Shown in pieces: positions 29,779-38,916 of a DNA stretch of 45,166 nucleotides; position 1 is the stretch's first letter; each line of letters starts with the position of its first letter. The position numbers were made by a program, and so were the translations under genes. The DNA is from an uncultured Ectothiorhodospiraceae bacterium (GTDB lineage Bacteria; Pseudomonadota; Gammaproteobacteria; UBA9214), in assembly GCA_947258615.1 (NCBI GenBank), contig CAMYIX010000056.1, positions 1-45,166 of the forward strand. The letters are read 5' to 3'. A model generated the notes under the pieces. The model was not told where the DNA came from, did not search any database, and worked only from the letters and a program-made list of their open reading frames with translations.

Positions 29779-31038
29779 ATGCCGATCAAGCGACGCCGTT
29801 TCCTGCAAGCCCTGTCCGCCGGCGCGGGCCTGGCCACGCTCGGGCTGCCCGCTGTTCGTGCCGCCAAGGGGACGCGTATTGTCGTCATCGGCGGCGGTTT
29901 CGGCGGCGCCACGGCGGCCAAGTACCTGCGCCTGTGGGGGCCGGATCTCGAGGTCATCCTGATCGAGCGCAACCGGGATTTCATCTCCTGCCCGCAGAGC
30001 AACCTGGTGCTCGGCGGCAGCCGCACCCTCAAGGACCTGACCCTGGGCTACGAGACGCTGACCGCCCGACACGGGGTACAGCTGGTTCATGATGAAGTCA
30101 ATGGCATCGATCCCCAGCGCCAGACCCTCGCCCTGTCCGAAAAAGAAATCAGCTATGACCGCCTGGTCATCGCGCCCGGGATCGATTTCGTCTACGACGG
30201 CATCGCGGGACTGGAAGACCCGGCCGTTCGTGAAGCCATCCCGCACGCCTGGAAGGCCGGACCCCAGACGATCGCCCTGCGCCAGCAGCTCGAGGCCATG
30301 CCGAACGGCGGGCGCTTCCTGATGAGCATCCCCCGGATGCCCTATCGCTGCCCGCCCGGCCCCTATGAACGGGCCTGCCAGGTGGCGTTCTTCCTGCGCT
30401 ACAGTAAACCGAAGGCCCGGATCACGGTCCTGGATGCAAACCCCGGCATCGTCGCCAAGCAGGACCAGTTCCTCGAGGCCTGGGAGGAAAAATACCCTGG
30501 GATCATCGAATACCATCCGAATCAGGAAGTGACCGCCGTGGATTCGGCAACCCGCACGGTCACCACGGCGGCGGGCAAGTTCCGGGCCGACGTCATCAAC
30601 ATCATACCGCCACAGCGGGCGGCCGCAATCGCTCACAGCGCGGGCGTCGTCAACGTCGATGCACGCTGGTGCGATGTGGACTTCCTCAGTTACGAATCAA
30701 CCACCCGCAAGAACATCCACGTGATCGGCGATGCCATCGCCTCCACCCTACCGAAATCAGGGCACATGGCCAATGCCGAGGCCAAGGTGTGTGCCGCGGC
30801 GATTGTGGCAATGGCCACCGACCAGCGGCTGGTCGGTGGACCGGTGTTCGCCAATACCTGTTACAGCCATGTGAACGCCAGCGAGGCCATCCACATCTCC
30901 AACGTCTACCGTTATGACCCCGTCAGCCGCAGCATGCAGTCGGTACACGGCAACATGGTATCGGAACAAGCGACCCGGCTGGATGCCTATTACGCCCGCG
31001 CCTGGGCGATGAATATCTGGAGCGATGTCCTGGACTAG
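29779..31038 (+). CDS. fccB: flavocytochrome c sulfide dehydrogenase, FAD subunit
   Basis: The 419-residue protein has a Tat signal (KRRRFLQALSAGAG) and an N-terminal FAD-binding Rossmann motif VVIGGGFGGATAAKYL. ISCPQSN, with Cys at the position of the covalent FAD linkage in FccB, follows. Two further cysteines in the family's disulfide positions are in YRCPPGPYERAC and NTCYSHV. The C-terminal region matches the FccB/SoxF family. It oxidises sulfide to sulfur or polysulfide and passes electrons to FccA in the periplasm. It is the strongest metabolic marker of a sulfur oxidiser in this window. Confidence 0.93.
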   Translation: MPIKRRRFLQALSAGAGLATLGLPAVRAAKGTRIVVIGGGFGGATAAKYLRLWGPDLEVILIERNRDFISCPQSNLVLGGSRTLKDLTLGYETLTARHGVQLVHDEVNGIDPQRQTLALSEKEISYDRLVIAPGIDFVYDGIAGLEDPAVREAIPHAWKAGPQTIALRQQLEAMPNGGRFLMSIPRMPYRCPPGPYERACQVAFFLRYSKPKARITVLDANPGIVAKQDQFLEAWEEKYPGIIEYHPNQEVTAVDSATRTVTTAAGKFRADVINIIPPQRAAAIAHSAGVVNVDARWCDVDFLSYESTTRKNIHVIGDAIASTLPKSGHMANAEAKVCAAAIVAMATDQRLVGGPVFANTCYSHVNASEAIHISNVYRYDPVSRSMQSVHGNMVSEQATRLDAYYARAWAMNIWSDVLD

Positions 31039-31156
31039 CCGGGTTCGCCGGCAGGAGCTCAGGAATCCCTGGTTTATTGATCTGCAGTGTCAATGCAAGC
31101 GCAGGATGCATTATGTGCCGAGTCATTGCCTGCATATGGATGGATTGATGCGCCAC

Positions 31157-31240
31157 GTCTTTGCGAGTGCAGCGAAGCAAGCTCCTTGGTAGTCCAATCA
31201 ATAACTCGCAGATTGCTTAGTCGTGTCGCTCCTCGCAATG
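31157..31240. repeat. imperfect inverted-repeat element (TTGCGAG...GCGAAGCAA type)
   Basis: The left part (TTTGCGAGTGCAGCGAAGCAA) and the right part (GATTGCTTAGTCGTGTCGCTCCTCGCAATG) are imperfect reverse complements. They match the widely dispersed TTGCGAG/GCAATCT palindromic elements of many proteobacteria. It fills most of the 260-base gap between fccB and the convergent OmcE-like gene. No transposase is encoded. It may act as a bidirectional RNA hairpin. Confidence 0.65.
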
Positions 31241-31298
31241 GTGAGTTAATAAACCCGCCGATGACGAATTTTCCAGACTCTCCTTGGAAAATACATCT

Positions 31299-32279
31299 CT
31301 AGATATCGTGGCAGGCCATGCAGAGTGGCTCACGGGTACCAGATAGCCCGGCAGTGCGCAGGAACATCCTGTTTTCGGCGTGGGGATCATGGCAGGTCGA
31401 ACACTCGATATACGGTGCCGGCTGATTGTTTGCGCCATAGCGCGTATAGAGATGTACATCACTGCGCTGGCGACCCGGTTCACCAGTCTCCAGCCACCAT
31501 ACCTGTACCTGGTCGATTATGGCACTCTGGGTGGGTTTATATCCTGTCAGGGGGGGGTGTGCCGCTGCCGGATTCTCGCTTACATAGGGATTGACGGCTG
31601 TACCCACATCACCCGCCTGACTCTCATTCGCTGCGCCCCGGTAGGGGATGCCCACCGGGTGGTTGCCACTTTTGTCGGACTCGCAAATTCTCTTCCCGAG
31701 ACGCTTGCTGATTGGCTCGTACGTCAGTGTATCCTCCGGTGGCGTAGAGTAAATATCACCGGAGGCGACATACCCGTGGCCGGCGATGTTATGCGCCTGG
31801 GTTCCATCGTGACAGGACAGACAGGAGAGTGAAACAGATCCCGCCGAATCGATTCCAGGCTCTCTGGCATACCCGAAACTGTCATAGGTACGATATCCGG
31901 TCTTCGTGGCGGGATCGGAACCGATCCATTGCGGTACAGATTCACTATTGCCCTGGGGTGTATGGCAGAATACACACACCGCCTCACTGTCTTTGTCTGT
32001 AAACGATGCGGATTCCAGGCCTGTGAGGTTATGCAGGGTATTGACAATACCGGCCAACACCCCGGTTGCGGGGCAAAGCCATAGCGCCAGCAGGGCTGCA
32101 GCCAGTGTAAGACGCGATGTTTCTGCGGATCGCAGGCGTCTCTGCCGGTTATTTCCAGGCCGGAAGAGACTGGCGCGTGGCCGCCGCATCACGTAACGGT
32201 ATTCAGACGTGTTGATCCAACAACCCGTTTTGGCTGTTCGGCCTGAGGCCGGCCGATCTGTTGCAGTGCTTCTTTTCAT
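31299..32279 (-). CDS. second stand-alone OmcE-like tetraheme c-type cytochrome
   Basis: The 326-residue frame contains a hydrophobic export segment (LTLAAALLALWLCPATGVLAG) preceded by an unusually long basic leader. The mature part has LHNL, then CVFCHTPQG, CLSCHDGTQ, NHPVG, CSTCHDPH with MFLR, and the final CMACHDI: four hemes in the same order as the OmcE-like protein at 24890. The loop between hemes 2 and 3 differs. The start is uncertain. The ATG at 32277-32279 lacks a Shine-Dalgarno, while a perfect AAGGAGGTGA lies about 45 bases further upstream; an internal ATG 30 codons in is also possible. It is convergent with fccB and separated from it by a palindromic repeat. It may be an alternative filament subunit. 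Confidence 0.8.
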   Translation of the reverse strand: MKRSTATDRPASGRTAKTGCWINTSEYRYVMRRPRASLFRPGNNRQRRLRSAETSRLTLAAALLALWLCPATGVLAGIVNTLHNLTGLESASFTDKDSEAVCVFCHTPQGNSESVPQWIGSDPATKTGYRTYDSFGYAREPGIDSAGSVSLSCLSCHDGTQAHNIAGHGYVASGDIYSTPPEDTLTYEPISKRLGKRICESDKSGNHPVGIPYRGAANESQAGDVGTAVNPYVSENPAAAHPPLTGYKPTQSAIIDQVQVWWLETGEPGRQRSDVHLYTRYGANNQPAPYIECSTCHDPHAENRMFLRTAGLSGTREPLCMACHDI

Positions 32280-32375
32280 GACATTTATTACTGATTCTGC
32301 CAGGCCATAATCGGATGATTCACCTCCTTAACGACAGCAGCAAGAGCAGCGGTGCGAGTCTTAATACGATGACCT

Positions 32376-32393
32376 TTGGTAATATTATACCAA
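32376..32393 (-). promoter_or_regulatory. palindrome TTGGTATAATATTACCAA overlapping a -10 box
   Basis: On the minus strand the 18-bp palindrome (TTGGTA-N6-TACCAA) contains a perfect TATAAT (32384-32389). This could be the -10 of a promoter for the OmcE-like gene downstream; the -35 is weak (about TGATGA). Such an overlap suggests an operator. Transcription would start near 32377, leaving a leader of about 98 bases that holds the strong Shine-Dalgarno. Confidence 0.45.
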
Positions 32394-32399
32394 GTATCG

Positions 32400-32817
32400 T
32401 TGTCGCCTCATCAGTGGCCAGCAGGTAATGGCATTATTCCATCACTGTCTCTGCTGTCCTGGAATACCCCTCGGCCACGGGCCTGGCACGAACGTCAGGG
32501 CATACGGCGAAGACCAATTGTTCCTAAGCGTATGATTCACTGGACCCTATCCTCAGCTGTGGCGCACTCATACCGCCGCGGGTCGGTCAGGATCAGACAC
32601 ATCAAATCAGACACTTGTCCAGTTTGAGGCTACGACTTCGTCCCGCCACCAGGCAACCGTGAATTGTAAACAAGTGTGGATTGATCGTCTGTGACTTTCA
32701 CCCCGACCCTGGCAATTGGGTTGCCAGCGCATGATCAGGCAGTGAAAGAGATAAACCCGATCGTCGCCGTAAAACCAGCAGGCTGGCAGCAGCACAAGCG
32801 AGTCCTGGAGGGGCCTG
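32400..32817. other. intergenic stretch without a recognisable gene
   Basis: I see no supported coding sequence here. It contains the palindrome CTGGCAATTGGGTTGCCAG at 32709-32727, which fits the GG-N10-GC spacing of a sigma54 promoter in both orientations. It also contains TGGCACGAACG near 32495, which lacks a -12 partner. Neither is close to a start codon. Confidence 0.4.
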
Positions 32818-33405
32818 CTAGTGAGGCGGGAATTGCTCCAGCATATCGTGGACGGCCGTGTTGATCCTCTCGTTCCGGTCGCTGGCCGAATCGTAGTCAC
32901 TGTAATAACCCTGTGCATAGCCGCGCCACATGAGCTTGTCCTGCTTGCTGTGGACAATATCGACAACCATCCGCCCTTCCTTGTAGTCGAACACAATGGG
33001 TTCGGTTACCACCGTGGTATAAGGCATGCCGTGCCAGTAGTAGCCATGGTAATGACTGTAGCCGTGGTAGCGCTCCACGATCTGGATGTCGCGCACATCG
33101 CGCACACCCAGGTAATAAACCACGCGGAAATCAGCCTCCGACGGTGCCACCTTGCGGTATCCCTTACCAGACAGTTCGCTGTCAATGGCAGCACGGATCC
33201 TGGCATCGATTAGCGGTTCGGGCACCTGGATTTCAAAGTCCTTGCTGCCCACGGAAGCCGCATCGCGGGGATCGGTCAGCCAGCCGTAGGTCTTGAGGCT
33301 CGAAAAATCAGCCGCCGGATCGAAGTCCGAATCGATGGATACCGTGGCACACCCGCTAACCGAGACCACGAACAGGACGACCATCAGACAACGGAAATAC
33401 AACAT
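32818..33405 (-). CDS. DUF4136-type lipoprotein
   Basis: The 195-residue protein begins at the ATG 33403-33405, has a short signal and the lipobox VSVSGCA (about residue 18). Mature features are TVSIDSDFDPAADFSSLKTYGW, a central D-x-RIRAAIDSELSGKGY and the closing IVHSKQDKLMWRGYAQG. This is the pattern of the DUF4136 family of small envelope lipoproteins of unknown function. A Tyr/His-rich stretch (YHGYSHYHGYYWHGM) lies in the middle. It has no heme motif. Its link to the cytochrome genes is only positional. Confidence 0.75.
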   Translation of the reverse strand: MLYFRCLMVVLFVVSVSGCATVSIDSDFDPAADFSSLKTYGWLTDPRDAASVGSKDFEIQVPEPLIDARIRAAIDSELSGKGYRKVAPSEADFRVVYYLGVRDVRDIQIVERYHGYSHYHGYYWHGMPYTTVVTEPIVFDYKEGRMVVDIVHSKQDKLMWRGYAQGYYSDYDSASDRNERINTAVHDMLEQFPPH

Positions 33406-33656
33406 GTTATACAAGCCTGCTTTTTCAATGGACCCGGCTGATTGTCGCATCCTCAGCCTGGCCGTGACAATACACCCCCGGCTGACCGTTCATGGCGTGC
33501 CAAACGGTGCACCGCTTGCAGGTGACACTCAGGGATGCGGGGAACACCGCCACCCCCGGATACCGGTATGCGATAGATGGTTGCGCGATGCCCCTGACCA
33601 GCACAGGGAACGGCGCACGGCGGCACCCTGCCCTTTAATGCTTAATGACTTCCGGC

Positions 33657-34319
33657 CTACAGCTTCGATACACGACTGACACACGGACGATAGCGGGCGC
33701 GATACAGGACCGCCAGACCGGTCAGTACCGGCAGCCCGACCAGCCAGGGGAACAGCTCGACCGGGACCAGCATGAGCCTCGCGTGGTCCAGCGCGAGGCC
33801 GGCAATGAACACCACAATGCCCAGGCCACCCAAAGCCAGATTGCCGATCAGCAGATTGACCACTCTCCCGGCCGTTCCGCGCACCCACACCGCAGTCCAC
33901 CACAAGGCCCGCAGCAAGAGCAGCCAGGCCAGCAGGTAGCTCGCCGCACCGCCAACCGCCCAGGCGGAAGTCGCATGGAGTCCCGCCGCCAGCAACACCA
34001 GGCCGACCAGCATCAGGAAGTTGCTTAGCGCATACCAGGCGTACTCGACCGGTGAGCGGTTGAACCAGTTCGGCAGCCAGGTCAACAGGGCGCCGAACAG
34101 CACCGATCCGACCAGCCCGAACAAAGCCATAAACTCGATGACGGGGCCTTTCCGGGCCACCGGCTCCAGGCCCGCGCTGGTGATCAGAAAAATGATGACC
34201 ACGCCATGAATGATCGCACCCAACGAGAGCAGACGCAGCGGGCTGTGCGCCACCCGCTTCCAGTAGCGTGTCAGCCGTCCTTCAGGTTCCTGTTTTTCCG
34301 GGGCAATGGCAAAGCACAT
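33657..34319 (-). CDS. small polytopic membrane protein, NnrS-like
   Basis: The 220-residue protein has about six hydrophobic helices. The second helix contains GAIIHGVVIIF, and the next segment, LFGLVGSVLFGALLTWLPNWFNRSPVEY, resembles the NnrS signature LxGFxxxxxxGFLLTAxPNWTG. Full NnrS proteins (heme- and copper-containing, linked to NO metabolism) are about 400 residues with twelve helices, so this is about half-length. It may be a short family member or a truncation. It begins MCFAIAPEK and lies alone between the DUF4136 lipoprotein and the TPR membrane protein. The assignment is tentative. Confidence 0.5.
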   Translation of the reverse strand: MCFAIAPEKQEPEGRLTRYWKRVAHSPLRLLSLGAIIHGVVIIFLITSAGLEPVARKGPVIEFMALFGLVGSVLFGALLTWLPNWFNRSPVEYAWYALSNFLMLVGLVLLAAGLHATSAWAVGGAASYLLAWLLLLRALWWTAVWVRGTAGRVVNLLIGNLALGGLGIVVFIAGLALDHARLMLVPVELFPWLVGLPVLTGLAVLYRARYRPCVSRVSKL

Positions 34320-34434
34320 GTGAAAGTCCGGGGGTGCGGGTTGGCGATAATGACAAAGTTGCCATTGTGGTACGACGTTGCTGATATATCAGTAACTAAG
34401 TCACGCATGCAAAGCGTGCAATAGCTGCGCCAGA

Positions 34435-36543
34435 TCACCGGTCGACCGGCCGCGTGTTGCCCGGGTCCGGCTCCGGGGAAAGGCTTGCACACGCCGGTTC
34501 CCGGCCCAGCTCACAGGCCTGGCGCAGGTCATGCCTGGCACCGTTCACGTCGCCCCGTTCCAAGCCCAACAATCCCCTCTGCAACCAGAATTCACCATCG
34601 CGGGGGTTGAGTTGCAAGGCGCGCGACAGGTCCTGGTGGCCGCTCCCGGGGTCCCCCGCATGCCAGCCGGCGAGGCCCCGGTAATAGTAGGCGTCGGCAT
34701 CCTCCCCACCATAGGCCAGCGCGGCAGAAAAACTCTTGCCGGCGTCAGGGTACTGCTTGCGTTCAAGCTGGATGATACCCAGGTTGAACCAGGCCGATGC
34801 CAGCCCGGGGCGCAGACCGATGGCGTTTTTATAGGCCGCCACCGCCTCGTCGAGGCGGCCACTTTGCCGGTAAACGAGACCCAGCTGGTAATAGGCGACC
34901 GCGATATCGAATGCGTCCCTGCTACGGGCAGCGGCCGGGCGCTGGCGATAGGCCCGAATCGCCTTTTGGTAATCTGCGCTGGCGAGGCCGATGTGCCCCA
35001 GGCGTTTTTGTAATGTGCCGCGTCCGACCAGCGCCGTGATATTCCCGGGATCGAGTCGCAGGGCGTGGTTGAAGTCCGCGCGCGCCGCCTGCGCCCGTGC
35101 CGGATCCTCACTGTAGAGGGTGCCCCGGTTGGCGTAGGCCGTGGCCGAGTCCGGATCGAGCGCTATCGAACGGCTGAGCGCGCTTTCCGCCTTGTCCAGC
35201 TGGTCATCCTCCTGGTAGGCGATACCGAGGTTGAGCCAGGTGCGCGCGGAGGTGGACGCCACCCGGGCGGAATGCTCGCCCAGTGTAACCGCCGTTCTCC
35301 AAACCGGCAGACGCTGCTGGGTAAAGGCGGCAAGCACCAGCACCAGCCCCATGCCGGCCACCAGCACACCCAGCCTGGCCCGTGTGCCGGTACCCGCCAG
35401 CCAGCCGCAGGCCAGCGCCACCAGGCCCGCCAACCCGACCGTGGCCAGGTACATGCGGTGCTCGAAGACCATTTCCAGCGGGATCACGCTGCTCTCGATG
35501 ACCAGGGTGGCCGGTACCCACAGGATCAAAAAACCCGCGCCACGCAGCGCTTGACTGAACAGACACCACAGGCCCGCCGCGATCCACAGCACCAGACCCG
35601 CCAGCGCAACAGCCGTTGCAGGCGGGTCGAGCACACCCCGTGACAGCGCAATGTCATGCTCGAGGGAAAAGCGCCCCGGCAGCGGCCAGAATACCTGCCC
35701 CAGGTGAAACGCCAGCACCCGCGGCTGGGTCAGCAACCGCTCCTCCAGGGTAAAGTCCCGGCCGGCATAACCGGGCGTTGCCCAGCCGGAGAAGGGACCG
35801 CCCAGCAGCAGGTCCAGAACAACCCAGGCCAGCAACACAAACGGCAGCGCGATCACAACAGCATCCAGGCGTCCCCGCAGCAGTCGCAGGCCGTGCCTCA
35901 CCACGCCATACTCGGCCAGTATCCAGAGGAACGGGGCGATCAGGGCATTCTCCTTGGAGGCCACGGCAGCCACCAGGGACGACCACGTCAACAACCACCA
36001 CCCCAGGCCACGGGCGCCGCCGCTCTGCCGGGCGCGAACATAGGACCATACCGACAACAGGGTGAACAGCGCTGCCAGCAGCGCCATGCGCTGCACGATA
36101 TAGGTCACACCCTGAACCTGTATGGGGTGCAGCGCCCACCAGGCCGCTGCCAGCGGGGCCAGCCACAACAGCTCCCGCCGGGGCAGCATCTTCCCCAGCA
36201 CCTCGAACAGCAGCAGTCCGACCACCAGGGCGGCAGCCACATGAAGCATTCGGTTGGTCGCCTGAAAGACCTCTGGGCTCCCCTGCCCCCGCCACCAGTC
36301 AAAGGCAAAGCTTATGGAGGGCAGTGGACGGGACGGCAGAAACGCATCACGGCCGGCCTGCCACAGGCCGGACAGGGTCAGTTGCTCCAGCTGCACCGGT
36401 GTATGCTGGACGATATTGGGATAGTCATCGAAGTGAAAACCATTCTGGTCGCTGTCGCGGTAGGCAAACAGCAACACAGCCGACAGCACGATGACCAGCA
36501 GCAGGGACAATACACGCGATAAGGGTGAAACTAGCTGGCTCAT
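34435..36543 (-). CDS. GT-C-like membrane protein with C-terminal TPR repeats (paralogue 1)
   Basis: The protein of about 702 residues has a first TM helix followed by the loop GFHFDDYPNIVQ, in the position of the acidic first loop of GT-C glycosyltransferases. About ten hydrophobic helices follow (to about residue 410), with the conserved segments HPIQVQGVTYIVQRM, SKENALIAPFLW, FTLEERLLTQPRVLAFHL and ESSVIPLEMVFEHRMYL. About seven TPR units run to the C-terminus. The layout resembles TMTC/O-mannosyltransferase-like proteins. I suggest transfer of a sugar to exported proteins, not demonstrated. Two later paralogues lie on the opposite strand. An ATG twelve codons earlier (36579) is an alternative start. 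Confidence 0.8.
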   Translation of the reverse strand: MSQLVSPLSRVLSLLLVIVLSAVLLFAYRDSDQNGFHFDDYPNIVQHTPVQLEQLTLSGLWQAGRDAFLPSRPLPSISFAFDWWRGQGSPEVFQATNRMLHVAAALVVGLLLFEVLGKMLPRRELLWLAPLAAAWWALHPIQVQGVTYIVQRMALLAALFTLLSVWSYVRARQSGGARGLGWWLLTWSSLVAAVASKENALIAPFLWILAEYGVVRHGLRLLRGRLDAVVIALPFVLLAWVVLDLLLGGPFSGWATPGYAGRDFTLEERLLTQPRVLAFHLGQVFWPLPGRFSLEHDIALSRGVLDPPATAVALAGLVLWIAAGLWCLFSQALRGAGFLILWVPATLVIESSVIPLEMVFEHRMYLATVGLAGLVALACGWLAGTGTRARLGVLVAGMGLVLVLAAFTQQRLPVWRTAVTLGEHSARVASTSARTWLNLGIAYQEDDQLDKAESALSRSIALDPDSATAYANRGTLYSEDPARAQAARADFNHALRLDPGNITALVGRGTLQKRLGHIGLASADYQKAIRAYRQRPAAARSRDAFDIAVAYYQLGLVYRQSGRLDEAVAAYKNAIGLRPGLASAWFNLGIIQLERKQYPDAGKSFSAALAYGGEDADAYYYRGLAGWHAGDPGSGHQDLSRALQLNPRDGEFWLQRGLLGLERGDVNGARHDLRQACELGREPACASLSPEPDPGNTRPVDR

Positions 36544-36739
36544 GCGTGAAAATCGTTCCGGACAGGGCCGGCACAGCATAGCCAGCGGCGCGACCTGTCA
36601 CCATCGTTGCCACCCTGCTGCACTTTGATCATACTGCGAACACCCTCACAGACGTCTCCGTATGCATGTCCCAGTCCACGCTGCCACCACCGGGGTCGGT
36701 TCACCATACGACTGCCACCCACTGCTGTCCCACTTAATT

Positions 36740-36856
36740 CCTTCTCCCCTTTGGGGAGAAGGCCAGGATGAGGGGATTGCAACGCAGTTGCATAAAGAAG
36801 TGCTTATTTCATAGGGATTTTATCCCTCACCCTAACCCTCTCCGAAATTGGGAGAG
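36740..36856. repeat. MITE-like palindromic element
   Basis: It begins with a perfect 10-bp hairpin (CCTTCTCCCC-TTT-GGGGAGAAGG) followed by CCAGGATGAGGGGA. It ends with the imperfect reverse complement TCCCTCACCCTAACCCTCTCC and a second hairpin (CTCTCC...GGGAGAG). A small AGGGAT-TTT-ATCCCT hairpin lies inside. The sequence is of the widely dispersed 'CCCTCACCCTAACCCTCTCC' type and encodes nothing. It occupies the 399-base divergent gap (36544-36942) between TPR paralogues 1 and 2. I saw no clear promoter in the rest of that gap. Confidence 0.75.
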
Positions 36857-36942
36857 CGAATGTGTATTATATATCGCTCACGTTGAATTCATGTCTCATC
36901 AACCAAGAAATCAAGTTTAATTCTTAATTGATAGACTGTTTC

Positions 36943-38899
36943 ATGCATTCAGATTTTAACACCCGCCGCTCATTTCCTAATTGCCGTCAGTCTGCTGCTG
37001 GTCCTGGTCCTGCTCGGTTACCGCGGCATCACCGGTAACAGCTTCCAGTTCGATGACCTTGTCAACATTATCGAGGTGCCAGCCCTGCATATCGGGACCC
37101 TCGACTGGGACAGCCTGAAAAATGCCGCTGCAAACGGGTTGCTGACAACACGCATACTACCGAATATGAGTTTCGCCATCGACTGGTGGCGTGGCGACGG
37201 CAGTCCCGTTCCGTTCATGCAGACCAATCTGCTCATCCACTGCCTCAACAGTCTGCTGGTCCTGCTGTTCAGCCTGCAGGTCCTGCGTGCTTGGCGCCCC
37301 GGCCAGGCACTGCTCATGGCCTTTGCGGTCGCGGCACTGTGGGCCCTGCATCCGGTACAGGTACAGGCGGTCAGTTACGCGGTGCAGCGCATGACCTCCA
37401 TGGCGACATTTTTCATGCTGTTGTCGGTGATCGGCTACATCCAGGGACGACAGCCGGGCGCACACCGGTATGGCTGGTTTATCCTGTCCCTGCTGGCATT
37501 CATCTGCGGCGCGATCTCGAAGGAGATCGCCTGGATCACCCCGCTGCTGATCTGGCTGGTTGAATATGGGCTCATCCGTCAGGGCAGACCGTTGCTGGCA
37601 ACCCCGGCGGACCGGATACTGTTTGTTCTGCCGTTCATCGCCACCCTGCTGGTGACTTTGGATATCGCATCCGGTTCGGGACCGCTGTCGCAGCAGATTC
37701 TGCCGGGTTACGCGCACCGGGATTTCACCTTGGAAGAGCGCCTGCTCACCCAGCCGCGGGTGATCGCTTTGCACCTGTCACAATTGGTGTGGCCCATGCC
37801 CGGACGGTTCACCGTCGAACATGATGTGGCCACTTCCGTCGGCTTGCTCAACCCGCCGGCCACACTGGCGGCGCTGGCCAGCCTCATCCTGTGGTGCAGT
37901 GCGGGCCTGTGGGCGCTGTTGCGCAGCGACTACCGGCGCTATGGTTTCCTGCTGCTGTGGCCGGTAATCGGACTCGCAATCGAGAGCAGCTTCGTCCCGC
38001 TGGAGATGGCCTTCGAACACCGCATGTACCTGCCCTCCGTCACCCTGTTCTTGCTGGTGGTCATGGCCGCAACGCGCTGGATACCGGTGACCTGGATTCG
38101 GTTCGGCCTGCTGGCACTGGGCTGTCTATTGCTGGCCAGCGCCACCCAGATCCGCCTGCAGGACTGGCGCAGCGAGATCCTGCTCTACGAGAGCGCTACC
38201 CGCGTCGCCCCCGACAAGGCACGGGTGTGGAACAACCTCGGCAGCTACTACGCGCAGGTGCAACGCTATCCAGAAGCCCGGGAGGCCTTCGAAAGGGCGA
38301 TTGCACTGTCCGATACCTACCGTTCGCCGTTATTCAACCTGGCCAAATATCACCTGCAGGTCGAATACAATCCGGAAACAGCCCTCGACCTCCTGAACCG
38401 GGCCCTGACGATACCTGAAGAAATAGACCATGGTATTTTCAAACCGGTCGATGTCTACCTCGAGCGCGGCAATGCCTATTTCCGGCTCGGCCGACTGACC
38501 GAAGCGGCCAGCAACTACACTCGCGCCCTGGAACTGGAGCCGGACAATGTGAGGGTGATGAACAATCGCGGCGTCGCCTTCCTGAGACAGAAGGACTATC
38601 CAAATGCCCTTGCTGATTTCACCCGGGCCACAATCCTGCAGCCAAATGATGACCAGGGCCACCGACACCGGGCACTCGTTCACCTGGCCACGGGTGCCCC
38701 GACACAGGCCCTGCCTCATGCGCGCCGCGCCTTTCAACTGAATACAGGCGAATCGCTCAACGCCCTGTTGCTCAACGAGATCCTGGTTGAACTGGGCCAG
38801 AGATCCCCCGACCGGGAGCAACTGGCCCACGCCTGCCGCCAGGGATCATCCAAGGACTGCAAGGATCTGGCAGTCTTCCTGTCGCGGATGCAATATTGA
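36943..38899 (+). CDS. GT-C-like membrane protein with TPR repeats (paralogue 2), apparent frameshift near 36976
   Basis: From 37076 the frame is open to 38899 (607 codons), but homology with the paralogues starts earlier. The same frame upstream encodes LIAVSLLLVLVLL, GYRGITGNSFQFDDLVNIIE, matching the first TM helix and FDD loop. That frame has no ATG, GTG or TTG start after an upstream TAG. An ATG at 36943 gives MHSDFNTRRSF in the other frame, and removing one base at about 36976 (in TTTCC) joins the two. The rest has ESSFVPLEMAFEHRMYL, FTLEERLLTQPRV and about six TPR units ending in CRQGSSKDCKDLA. It could be a sequencing error, a pseudogene or a programmed shift. Confidence 0.7.
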
Positions 38900-38916
38900 C
38901 GGGCATTTAACAACAC

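Noticed and set aside
32490-32510. TGGCACGAACG as a sigma54 -24 element
   Set aside because: There is no GC dinucleotide at the required ten-base spacing, and no plus-strand gene downstream.
36740-36856. CRISPR or IS element
   Set aside because: There are only hairpins and an imperfect inverted repeat. There is no repeat-spacer periodicity and no transposase. I saw no CRISPR array anywhere in the window.
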